Part shown: positions 41,840 through 49,978 of the stretch, one piece after another
How the letters are laid out: the number at the start of each line of letters is the position of its first letter
How positions within the stretch are numbered: the first letter of the stretch is position 1
Assembly (NCBI GenBank): GCA_964350265.1
Contig: CAYGJZ010000007.1
Location: forward strand, 1 to 64,000
Direction: 5' to 3'
Length of the DNA: 64,000 nt
From: BQJD01 sp964350265
Lineage (GTDB): Bacteria; Pseudomonadota; Gammaproteobacteria; Arenicellales; CAJQKF01
The notes under the pieces: generated by a model
The model's database searches: none
Seen by the model: the letters and a program-made list of their open reading frames with translations, nothing else
Told to the model about the DNA's origin: nothing
Program-made: the position numbers and the translations under genes

Positions 41840-42253
41840 CTAGAACGGCTTGACCACCACCAGGATGATCACCGCCACCAGGATGAGAACCGGGAACTCG
41901 TTGAACCAGCGGTAGAACACGTGGCCACGGGTGTTGGCGTCATTGGCAAAGGTGCGCAGGATTCTACCGCACCACAGGTGGTAGCCGACCAGCACCGCCA
42001 CCAGCGCCAGCTTGGCATGCAGCCAGCCGCCGGAAAAACCGTAGCCCAGCCACAGCCAGGTGCCGAAGAAGACGGTGGCGATGCCGCCGGGGGTGGTGAT
42101 GCCGTAGTACAGCTTGCGCTCCATCACCTTGAAGCGCTCCTGCCCGGCGCGGTCCTCGCACAGGGCATGGTAGACGAACAGCCGTGGCAGGTAGAACAGC
42201 CCGGCAAACCACGTCACCATGAAGATGATGTGCGCCGACTTGATCCACAGCAT
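41840..42253 (-). CDS. hemJ: Protoporphyrinogen IX oxidase HemJ
   Basis: A 137-residue membrane protein with four helices. SAHIIFMVTWFAGLFYLPRLFVYH contains the conserved heme-binding His, and KVMERKLYYGITTPG and NEFPVLILVAVIILVVVKPF are typical of HemJ (UPF0093). It oxidises protoporphyrinogen IX to protoporphyrin IX in heme synthesis and replaces HemG/HemY in many Proteobacteria. It lies downstream of a DUF4126 gene, with a 15-bp spacing. Confidence 0.93.
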   Translation of the reverse strand: MLWIKSAHIIFMVTWFAGLFYLPRLFVYHALCEDRAGQERFKVMERKLYYGITTPGGIATVFFGTWLWLGYGFSGGWLHAKLALVAVLVGYHLWCGRILRTFANDANTRGHVFYRWFNEFPVLILVAVIILVVVKPF

Positions 42254-42268
42254 TGCCGCGGGGACCGC

Positions 42269-42910
42269 TCAGCGTGACCGCGAATCCGGACCCGGCGGTG
42301 GCGCCGGTGCCGGCTTGTGGCCGGAGAAGAAATTGGCGATCTTGCGCACCACCGCCACGATGCCGCGCCAGATGCGCGGCAGCAGCCAGATCATGCCGGC
42401 GATCAGCAGCACCATGACGACCAGGAAGGCCACCGGGTAGTTCAGCGCCGTCCACAGGCCGCCGATCACCGCCACGTCCTCGCCGATGCTCGCCGCCCAG
42501 TTGCTGAACGGCTCCGGCGAGGTATTGATCAGCACGCGGCTGCCGGCCTTGGTGGCGTGGGCGCCGGCGGTGAGGGTGCCGCCGAGAATCAACCCGGCCA
42601 GTTCCGCGCCGGGGCCGAGCGGGCTGATGGCTCCGGCGGCGAGCATGGCGCCGGCGGGGATGCGGATGAAACTGTGCAGCGCGTCCCAGGCGGTGTCGAC
42701 CCCGGGTACCTTGTCGGCGAAGAACTCCACGCAGTACATCAACGCCGCGGCGCCGATGACCAGCGGATTGGCCAGCACCTCGAGATCGGGAGGCAGGTCG
42801 ATGCTGCCGGTTGCCCCCATCCAGCCGAGCATGGCGATGGCGGCGTACAGGTTGATGCCGCTGGCCCATGCTACGCCCATGGTGGCAGCGAGTATCGATG
42901 CGATTTCCAT
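42269..42910 (-). CDS. DUF4126 membrane protein
   Basis: A 213-residue protein with five or six hydrophobic segments and the DUF4126 pattern (ATMGVAWASGINLYAAI, VDTAWDALHSFIRIPAGAML, GAHATKAGSRVLINTSPEPFSN). The C-terminal 20 residues are Pro-rich. Function is unknown. It is on the same strand and directly upstream of hemJ. Confidence 0.82.
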   Translation of the reverse strand: MEIASILAATMGVAWASGINLYAAIAMLGWMGATGSIDLPPDLEVLANPLVIGAAALMYCVEFFADKVPGVDTAWDALHSFIRIPAGAMLAAGAISPLGPGAELAGLILGGTLTAGAHATKAGSRVLINTSPEPFSNWAASIGEDVAVIGGLWTALNYPVAFLVVMVLLIAGMIWLLPRIWRGIVAVVRKIANFFSGHKPAPAPPPGPDSRSR

Positions 42911-43135
42911 GATGTTCTTCGTGTCTGGACGTGGTACCGATGAACTGCGCGAACCTCGTGCCGCGGGCCTTGCCGGGCCTTCGCCGGCGACGATTGAGGG
43001 CCCGCCCCGGCGGGTCGCTTCCCGGTCATTCTCCCCGCGTCACCGGGGTTCCGGTGACCCGTTTGCGGGCAGAAACTGGTCCTGATGGTAAATGAAGTAG
43101 TATGCCGGGCCAATGATCCACGACGTTTTATTTTC

Positions 43136-43789
43136 ATGAGCCGGCTCGATCGCGCCGCGCTGCGGCGGGCCTGCGATGAACTGGCGCGGCGCGAACCGGC
43201 CCTGGCGGCGGCGCTCGAGCGACATGGCTACCCGCCGCTGTGGCGACGCCGCGGCGGCTTTGCCACGCTGGTGACGATCATTCTCGAGCAGCAGGTGTCG
43301 CTGGACTCGGCACGGGCCCTGTACCGGCGGCTCGAGCAGCGACTGGGCACGGTGGATGCGCCCGCGGTGCGGGCGCTGGGCGAGGCGGGCTTGCGTGGTC
43401 TTGGCCTGACCCGGCAGAAGGCGGCCTACTGCGCGCGGCTGGCGGCGCGGGTGGAGGACGGTCGCACGTCCTTTCACCGCATCGCCCGTGCCGACGATGC
43501 CGCCGCCCGCTCGGCGCTGCTGGCCATCGACGGTGTCGGCCCGTGGACCGCCGATGTCTACCTGCTGTTCGTGGCCGGACGGCCGGACATCTGGCCACCG
43601 GGCGACGTGGCGCTGATCCGGTCGGTGGAGGAGGTGTTCGGCATCGACGCCGGCGATGGCGGCCTGCGCATGCGCGACGCCGCCTGCCAGGCCCTGGCCG
43701 AACGCTGGCGTCCGTGGCGGTCGGTGGCGGCGCGCCTGCTGTGGCACGCCTACCTGGAACGGCGCGGACGGCGCGTGCCGCCCGCCTGA
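43136..43789 (+). CDS. HhH-GPD base-excision DNA glycosylase (AlkA-like)
   Basis: A 217-residue helix-hairpin-helix glycosylase. The hairpin and catalytic region LLAIDGVGPWTADVYLLFVAGRPDIWPPGDVAL carries the conserved Asp in PPGD. TLVTIILEQQVSLDSA matches 3-methyladenine DNA glycosylase II, which removes alkylated bases. The iron-sulfur cluster cysteines of EndoIII/MutY are missing. Met at 43136 starts next to the conserved region; an ATG at 43085 is in frame but adds residues with no family match. It is convergent with the FKBP gene. Confidence 0.86.
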   Translation: MSRLDRAALRRACDELARREPALAAALERHGYPPLWRRRGGFATLVTIILEQQVSLDSARALYRRLEQRLGTVDAPAVRALGEAGLRGLGLTRQKAAYCARLAARVEDGRTSFHRIARADDAAARSALLAIDGVGPWTADVYLLFVAGRPDIWPPGDVALIRSVEEVFGIDAGDGGLRMRDAACQALAERWRPWRSVAARLLWHAYLERRGRRVPPA

Positions 43790-43797
43790 GCAGCCGG

Positions 43798-44217
43798 TCA
43801 GGCCACCGCGACCACGCGCACGTCGAAGGACAACGGTTCCCCGGCCAGCGGGTGATTGCAGTCGAGCACGGCGCTGTCCTCCGCCACCTCGTGCACGCGC
43901 ACGCGGATTTCCTGGCCGTCTTCGCGGCGAGCCATCAGCGGTGCGCCGACCTCGCGGGCACCCTCGGGGAGCTGCGCCAGGTCGACGGTGAAGCGCAGCG
44001 ATTCGTCCACCTCGCCGTAGCCTTCGCCGGGAGCCAGTTCCACCGAGCGCGTGTCTCCCGGCGCCATGCCGACCAGCGCGGCGTCCAGTGCCGGCAGGAT
44101 CTGGCCGCCGCCTGCCTCGTAGACCAGCGGGTCCTTGCCGACGTTGCTGTCGACCACGGTGCCGTCGGTGAGGGTCAGGGTGTACTCGATGGAAACGGTC
44201 TTTCCGGTTTCGATCAC
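43798..44217 (-). CDS. SlyD-like FKBP-type peptidyl-prolyl isomerase
   Basis: A 139-residue FKBP with an inserted IF (chaperone) domain. The FKBP half has SIEYTLTLTDGTVVDSN, LPALDAALVGMAPGD and the C-terminal NHPLAGEPLSFDVRVV. The insert spans about 75-125. It catalyses prolyl cis-trans isomerisation and binds unfolded proteins. The histidine-rich metal tail of E. coli SlyD is absent. The start is GTG at 44217, with GGAG upstream. Confidence 0.9.
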   Translation of the reverse strand: MIETGKTVSIEYTLTLTDGTVVDSNVGKDPLVYEAGGGQILPALDAALVGMAPGDTRSVELAPGEGYGEVDESLRFTVDLAQLPEGAREVGAPLMARREDGQEIRVRVHEVAEDSAVLDCNHPLAGEPLSFDVRVVAVA

Positions 44218-44321
44218 GATGGGCTCTCCGGGTGGGAATCGGTGGGAATGCGCGCGCAGGCGATGACCACCGACCCTAACACGCCCGGGTCGACCCGGTC
44301 GAACCGGCCCGGCGCGCGGCT

Positions 44322-44421
44322 NNNNNNNNNNNNNNNNNNNNNNNNNNNNNNNNNNNNNNNNNNNNNNNNNNNNNNNNNNNNNNNNNNNNNNNNNNNNNNN
44401 NNNNNNNNNNNNNNNNNNNNN
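44322..44421. other. Assembly gap (100 N)
   Basis: Exactly 100 unknown bases, which hide the 3' end of the molybdopterin oxidoreductase and part of the spacer to the FKBP gene. Confidence 0.99.
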
Positions 44422-46458
44422 TGCACGCTCAAGTTCGACGAAGGTGTCGTTGTAGCAGGCACCGCCCATGATGTCGGCCTTGGCATCGGCGTCGACCAGC
44501 GCGTTCACCGTCTGCCCGGTGGCGCTGGTGGCCAGCCAGGTGCCCTTGGCGCTGTACAGCACGCCGGGCATCACCCGGTCGCTGATGCGCGCCACCAGCG
44601 CGACTTCGCCGAGCCGGTTGCTGACCAGCACCGGGTCGCCGTCGCCGATGCCGCGCCGGGCGGCGTCGTCGGGGTGGATCTCCACGTCTTCCGGCCCGCC
44701 GCTGTCGGCGTGACCGCCGAAGGTGGCGTTGGTGCGGCGGCGGGAGGAGGGGGAGATGAGCATCAGCGAGGCATCGGCACGGGCTTCGCGGAAGCGCGGC
44801 AGACCGCAGCCGAAGCGCTCCTCGAGATCGGTGCTGACCAGCTCGATGCGGCCGGAGGGTGTTTTCGGAAACACGGTGTCGAACATCACCAGTGGCCGGC
44901 CATCGGGGTGATCCATGGCAATGGCGCGATGCACGGGCAGCTCGTCGCCGGCGCCCGGCAGGCGCGGGTCGTCGGCGTCGACGGCGGCGCGCATCAAGGC
45001 CGCGTCATCGTCCTTGAAGCACGGCTCGTCGAAGCCGAATCGCTCGGCCAGTCGACGGAAGATCTCGGTGTTCGGCAGTGCCTCGCCCACCGGGGGGATG
45101 ACCGGTGCCGCCCGCTGCAGCCAGTTCTGCCCGTAGGCGCCGTAGACGTCGTCGTACTCGAAGTGGCTGGCCGCCGGCAGCACCACGTCGGCATGGCGCA
45201 TGGAGTCGGTCATGACCACGTCGATGCCGCAGATGAACAGGTCCTCGCGCAACAGCGCGCGGCGCAGGCGGTTCTGGTCCGGGTGGGTGCACAGCGGGTT
45301 GTGGTTGTAGATCACCAGGGCGTCGATGGGCGGGTCCATGGCCGGGTCGAGCAGCCGCGCGCCGGTGTCGACGATGTTGACCAGGCGGGGCTGGCCACGG
45401 GCGAGGTCGGGGCGTTCCAGTGCCTCGTCGGTATAGGGAAAGGCGGCGCTGTGCTTGGCGATGATGCCGGCACCGACCCGGCCGAAGGCACCGCGCAGGG
45501 CCGACAGTGCGCAGATGGCGCGAATGCTGGAGCCACCGTTGCGACCGCGTTCCATGCCGTTGCCGATGGACACGGCGACGTGGCGGGTGGCGCAGTAGGC
45601 GTCCGCCAGGGCCTCGATGGTGGACCGCGGCAGGTGGCAGACACGCGCGGCGTCGTCGATGGACCAGGCCCGCGCCGCCGCCAGGTAGTCTTCCAGGCCG
45701 TGCACGTGGCGGGCGACGAAGTCCGTGTCGATGGCGCCGCGCCGCTCGAACTCGGCCGCCAGCGCCAACGCCAGCACCACGTCGGTGCCGGGCAGCGGCT
45801 GCACGTGCAATGCGCACTGTTCGGCGACGCGCACGCGTTTCGGATCGACCACCACCACCTTCGCGCCGCGTGCCCGGGCCGCCTTGAGCACCCGTGCGAA
45901 GTGCAGGTTGGAGACGGTCACGTTGTTGCCCCAGACCACCACCAGGTCGGCTTCCGCGGCCTGCTCCGGGGGCATGCCGGGGGCGGCGCCGAACAGGCTG
46001 GTATAGGCGGTGCCGCGCACCGCGCCGCACAGCGGTCCGCGGTCCAGGCGGGTGGCGCCGAGCCGGTGGAAGAAGCGCGTGGCCATGGAGCCGCCGGCCA
46101 GCCGGCCGTGGGGGCCGGCATAGTTCAACGGCATCACCGTTTCCGGGCCGTGGCGCTCGATGGCCGCGGCCAGCCCCAGGTGCACCCGCGACAGAGCCTC
46201 GTCCCAGGAGACTGCCCGGAACTCGCCGCTGCCGCGACGGCCGGTACGGATGAGCGGCGTGGTCAGCCGGCCCTCGCCGTGGACGAAGTCCGGGTAGTAG
46301 CGGGCCACTTTCTCGCACACCACGCCGGCGGTGAAGGGATTCGCGTGGCTGCCGCGGACCCGGGTGATGCGACCGTCCTCGACGGTGACGTCGAGGCTGC
46401 AGGTGTCGGGGCAGTCCAGCGGGCAAACGCTGGGCAGGATCTGGCGTTGGCTGTCCAT
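44422..46458 (-). CDS. Molybdopterin oxidoreductase (formate dehydrogenase/DMSO-reductase superfamily), 3' end in gap
   Basis: At least 679 residues of a bis-MGD enzyme. The N-terminal 4Fe-4S motif is CPLDCPDTC with a fourth Cys in AGVVCEKVARYYPDF. The molybdopterin region includes GPLCGAVRGTAYTSLFG, VVVWGNNVTVSN and VVVVDPKRVRVAEQC, and the C-terminal domain IHPDDAARRGIGDGDPVLVSNRLGEV. No twin-arginine signal is seen, so it is probably cytoplasmic. The reading stops at NDTFVELERA against the gap, near where relatives end, so only a few residues may be missing. The substrate cannot be named. It is divergent from citrate synthase. Confidence 0.87.
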
Positions 46459-46650
46459 GGGGGCGACCGGTTCGGTGCGGAACGGGCGGTTGTACCACGA
46501 GTTGCCGGCAAAGTCGCGGCATCTCGCTGAACCCATCGGCAGCATCCGGTTGGCACTTCCGCCCGCGGGCCGCCGGGCTACACTCGACTGTTTGCCCGCG
46601 CAACCCTCCGCGCGACGGCAGGCCAGAGCAACCAAGACGGGAGATGCCGC

Positions 46651-47796
46651 ATGAGTGACACAGGCGAGAAGATCGAGATCAGGCGTGGCTTGAAGGGCGT
46701 GTACTTCGACCGTTCCCCGACCAGCTTCATCGACGGGCGTGCCGGGGAACTGCGCTACCGGGGATACTCCATCCACGACCTGGCGCAGCATTCCAACTTC
46801 GAGGAGACCGCCTACCTGCTGATCTACGGCGAGCTGCCCACCCGTGCGCAACTGGATGCGTTCAGTGCCGAGCTGCGTGCCGCCCGCGCATTGCCCGGGG
46901 CGGTGATTGACATCATCGGCAAGGTCGCCCAGGCACACCCGATGGAGGTGCTGCGCACCGCGGTGTCGGCGCTGGGCGCCACCGATCCGGAAGTGGCCGA
47001 CAACGACGCCGACGCCGTGCGTCGCAAGGGCATCCGGCTGACCTCGCAGGTGCCGGCCATCGTTGCCGCCCATCATCACCTGCGCAACGGTCGCGCGGTG
47101 GTCGAGCCGCGGGACGATCTTGCCCATGCCGCGCACTTTCTCTACGGCGTGACCGGCGAAGTGCCGAGCGAGGACTCGGCACGGCTGATGGACACCGACA
47201 TGGTGCTGCACGCCGAGCATGGCGCCAATGCCTCGTCGTTCACCGCGCGGGTGGTGGCCGGCACCGACGCCAACCTGCATGCCGCGGTCACCGCCGCGGT
47301 GGCAGCGTTGTCCGGCCCGGCCCACGGTGGCGCGGCGGAGAACGTCATGCGCATGGCACAGGAGGTGGGCAGCCCGGACAGGGCGGCTGCCTACGTCAAG
47401 GCCAAGCGCGGCAACCGCGAACCGGTGATGGGCTTTGGCCATCGCGTCTACCGTGCCGAGGACCCGCGGGCCCGGCACATGCGCGAAGGGGTGCAGCGAC
47501 TGTCCGAGCAGATGGGCCAGCCGCACTGGTACGAGATCCTGCAGGCCATCGTCGAGGCGATGAAGCCCTATGCCCGGCACGGCGTGAACGTGAACGTGGA
47601 CTTCTACGCCGGCGTGGTCTACTACCTGCACGGCATTCCCGAGGACCTGTTCGTGCCGATCTTTGCCGTCGGCCGCGTCCCCGGCTGGACCGTGCAGGTG
47701 CTCGAGCAGATCGAGAACAACATCCTGATCCGTCCGCTGACCCTGTACAACGGCCCCGAGCCGCGCGACTACCTGCCCATCGACCAGCGCGGCTGA
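46651..47796 (+). CDS. Citrate synthase (or 2-methylcitrate synthase)
   Basis: A 381-residue short-form citrate synthase. It condenses oxaloacetate with acetyl-CoA, or with propionyl-CoA in 2-methylcitrate synthases. Catalytic residues are in HAEHGANASSF, GPAHGGAAENV, GFGHRVYRAEDPRA and NVNVDFYAG. The N-terminal extension of the large NADH-regulated GltA is missing. No prpB or prpD gene is nearby to favour the methylcitrate role. The pta gene is convergent, 23 bp away. Confidence 0.9.
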   Translation: MSDTGEKIEIRRGLKGVYFDRSPTSFIDGRAGELRYRGYSIHDLAQHSNFEETAYLLIYGELPTRAQLDAFSAELRAARALPGAVIDIIGKVAQAHPMEVLRTAVSALGATDPEVADNDADAVRRKGIRLTSQVPAIVAAHHHLRNGRAVVEPRDDLAHAAHFLYGVTGEVPSEDSARLMDTDMVLHAEHGANASSFTARVVAGTDANLHAAVTAAVAALSGPAHGGAAENVMRMAQEVGSPDRAAAYVKAKRGNREPVMGFGHRVYRAEDPRARHMREGVQRLSEQMGQPHWYEILQAIVEAMKPYARHGVNVNVDFYAGVVYYLHGIPEDLFVPIFAVGRVPGWTVQVLEQIENNILIRPLTLYNGPEPRDYLPIDQRG

Positions 47797-47819
47797 AGCA
47801 CGCGCCCGACCGGGTCGTA

Positions 47820-48818
47820 CTAGGCCCCGCGCATGGCCAGGGCGATGGCGCTGGCGGCGACGATGTCGTCGACGCTGGCGCCCCGCGAGAGATCGCACAC
47901 CGGTCGCGCGAAGCCCTGCAGGAAGGGGCCGATGGCCGCCGCGCCGGCCAGGTACTGGGTCAGCTTGTAGGCGATGTTGCCGGCCTCGAGGTCGGGAAAC
48001 ACCAGCACGTTGGCGCGCCCGGCCACCGCGCCGGGCTCGGCGAGCTTGGCCCGGGCCACCTTGTCCACCAGCGCGCTGTCGGCCTGCAACTCGCCGTCGA
48101 TGGCCAGCGCCGGGTCACGCTCCCTGGCCAGGGCGAGGGCGGTGGTCACCTTGTCCACCAGCGCGTGGCGGGCGCTGCCATGGCTGGAGAAGGACAGCAG
48201 GGCAACCCGCGGCGGCTCTTCCAGCAGGCGCCGTGCACTGGCCGCCGAGGCCAGCGCGATGTCCGCCAGCGCGGCCGCGTCGGGCTCGATGTTCACCGCG
48301 CAGTCGGCGAACACCAGCGGCTTGTCGGCTTCCTCGCCCAGTTTCGGCACCACCATCAGGAAGAAACTCGACGGCGTGTCGATACCCTGCGCCATGCCCA
48401 CCGTCATCAGCCCGGCCTCGATGACCCGCGCGGTGGGGTGGCTGACCCCGGCCACCACCACGTCGGCATCATCGCTGGCCACCATGGCGCCGCCGAGGAA
48501 CAGCGGCTTCTTCATCATCCGTCGCGCCACCTCCGGCCGCGCCCCGGCCCGCTGGCGCAGGTAGGCTTCGACGTAGCGAGCCATGTCGTCGTCATCCACA
48601 CTTGCCGGGTCGACCACCTCGATGCCGTCCAGCACCAGTTCCTCGGCGGCGGCCTGCTCGGCCAGCGCCCCGGCGTTGCCGAGCAGGCAGGGGATGGCGA
48701 TGCCGTCGTCCACCAGGCGGCGCGCGGCCTGCAGGATGCGCGCGTCGGCGCCCTCGGGGAAGACCACCCGCCCGGGGCGTTGGCGCGCGGCGTCGATGAA
48801 TCGCTGGATGATGCTCAT
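47820..48818 (-). CDS. pta: Phosphate acetyltransferase
   Basis: A 332-residue short-form Pta (PTA_PTB domain only), without the regulatory N-terminal domains of E. coli Pta. The motifs RVVFPEGADARILQAAR, DVVVAGVSHPTARVIEAGL, ANVLVFPDLEAGNIAYKL and DLSRGASVDDIVAASAI are intact. It interconverts acetyl-CoA and acetyl phosphate. No ackA is in the window. ATG at 48818 gives the standard start. Phosphate butyryltransferase is the alternative but fits less well. Confidence 0.9.
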   Translation of the reverse strand: MSIIQRFIDAARQRPGRVVFPEGADARILQAARRLVDDGIAIPCLLGNAGALAEQAAAEELVLDGIEVVDPASVDDDDMARYVEAYLRQRAGARPEVARRMMKKPLFLGGAMVASDDADVVVAGVSHPTARVIEAGLMTVGMAQGIDTPSSFFLMVVPKLGEEADKPLVFADCAVNIEPDAAALADIALASAASARRLLEEPPRVALLSFSSHGSARHALVDKVTTALALARERDPALAIDGELQADSALVDKVARAKLAEPGAVAGRANVLVFPDLEAGNIAYKLTQYLAGAAAIGPFLQGFARPVCDLSRGASVDDIVAASAIALAMRGA

Positions 48819-48934
48819 GCGGGAATACGTGGTTGCTGTGCGGTTCGCGGCGCGGCGATTATAAACGACCGCGTGCACTGGCCGGTTTGCCGTGCGTGGT
48901 TTCGCGGCGGCGTCGCCACGGCGATAATAGGTCG

Positions 48935-49294
48935 ATGGACTTTCTGCACCGGTTGGCGGAACAACGCATCGACGAAGCGGTGGCCCGCGGTGAACTCGAT
49001 CACCTGCCCGGCGCCGGCGAACCGCTGGTGCTGGCCGACGACGCCCTCGTCCCGGCGACCATGCGCATGGCCATGCGGGTGTTGAAGAATGCCGGCTGCG
49101 TGCCCGAGGAAGTGAGCCTGCGTCGCCAGCTCGGCGAGCTCCGTGCCCAGCTCGACGACGCCCACGGCGAACAGGCCCGCACCGTTCTTGGCGAGCGCCT
49201 GCGCGGCGTGCTCACCCGCCTGTCGATGATGCACGGCAACGACCTGCGGCTGGAGGCGGCACGCCACCGCGCCGCGTCCCGGCGGCTTCGCTGA
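48935..49294 (+). CDS. DUF1992 (DnaJ-associated, YhdN-like) protein
   Basis: A 119-residue protein. The N terminus MDFLHRLAEQRIDEAVARGELDHLPGAGEPL matches DUF1992, a small domain found alone or beside DnaJ domains. The rest is mostly helical. No function is known. A -10-like GATAAT at 48923-48928 is only 6 nt before the ATG. It is followed, 2 bp later, by the ABC ATPase gene, perhaps by chance. Confidence 0.82.
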   Translation: MDFLHRLAEQRIDEAVARGELDHLPGAGEPLVLADDALVPATMRMAMRVLKNAGCVPEEVSLRRQLGELRAQLDDAHGEQARTVLGERLRGVLTRLSMMHGNDLRLEAARHRAASRRLR

Positions 49295-49296
49295 GC

Positions 49297-49977
49297 GTGG
49301 CGTCTCCCGGGACAGGCACCGCCGCGGTGCACCTGCGCGGCGTGACCAAGGCCTACCGCGAGGCCGCTGGCCTGCGCCCGGTGCTGGAAGGGGTTGATCT
49401 CGTCCTCGCCCGTGGCAGCTTCCTCGCCATCACCGGGCCAAGCGGCAGCGGCAAGTCGACCCTGCTCAACATCCTCGCCGCCATCGAGTCGGCGGACGCC
49501 GGCCGCGTCGAGGTGAACGGCATCGAGCTGGCCGGGGTGCCGGAGCCGGCCAGCACGGTGTTCCGTCGAAACCACGTTGGCATCGTCTTCCAGTTCTTCA
49601 ACCTGGTGCCGACCCTGACCGTGCGCGAGAACCTGCTGCTGCCGCTGGCGTTGATCGGCCGCGCCGACCAGCGCGCCGCCGATACGCTGCTCGAACGGCT
49701 CGGCCTGGCAGCGCGGCGGGACAGTTTCCCGGACGTGCTTTCCGGCGGCGAGCAGCAGCGCGTCGGCGTCGCCCGGGCCATGGTCCACCGGCCCTCGCTG
49801 CTGCTCGCCGACGAACCTACCGGCAACCTCGACGAGGCGTCCGGCGGCGAGGTGCTTGCCCTGCTCGGCGAGGCCGCCGCCGACGGCGCCACGGTGATCA
49901 TGGTGACCCACAGCGCCGAGGCGGCGGCGGCCGCCGATCGTCGCGGCGTGCTGCGCCACGGCCGGCTGGAGAGCTAG
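49297..49977 (+). CDS. ABC transporter ATP-binding protein (LolD/MacB-like, AttE type)
   Basis: A 226-residue ATPase. It has Walker A ITGPSGSGKSTLLN, Q-loop FQFFNLVPTLTVRENLLLPL, signature VLSGGEQQRVGVARAM and Walker B LLLADEPTGNLD. These features place it with the MacB/LolD/FtsE group that energises FtsX-type permeases. The start is GTG at 49297. The permease and an AttH-like lipocalin follow, giving an attEFGH-like arrangement. Confidence 0.9.
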   Translation: MASPGTGTAAVHLRGVTKAYREAAGLRPVLEGVDLVLARGSFLAITGPSGSGKSTLLNILAAIESADAGRVEVNGIELAGVPEPASTVFRRNHVGIVFQFFNLVPTLTVRENLLLPLALIGRADQRAADTLLERLGLAARRDSFPDVLSGGEQQRVGVARAMVHRPSLLLADEPTGNLDEASGGEVLALLGEAAADGATVIMVTHSAEAAAAADRRGVLRHGRLES

Positions 49978-49978
49978 C

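Noticed and set aside
43798..47898. One continuous minus-strand frame joining antisense citrate synthase, the molybdopterin oxidoreductase and the FKBP gene
   Set aside because: The fusion exists only because N bases cannot encode a stop. The real genes start at 46458 and 44217.
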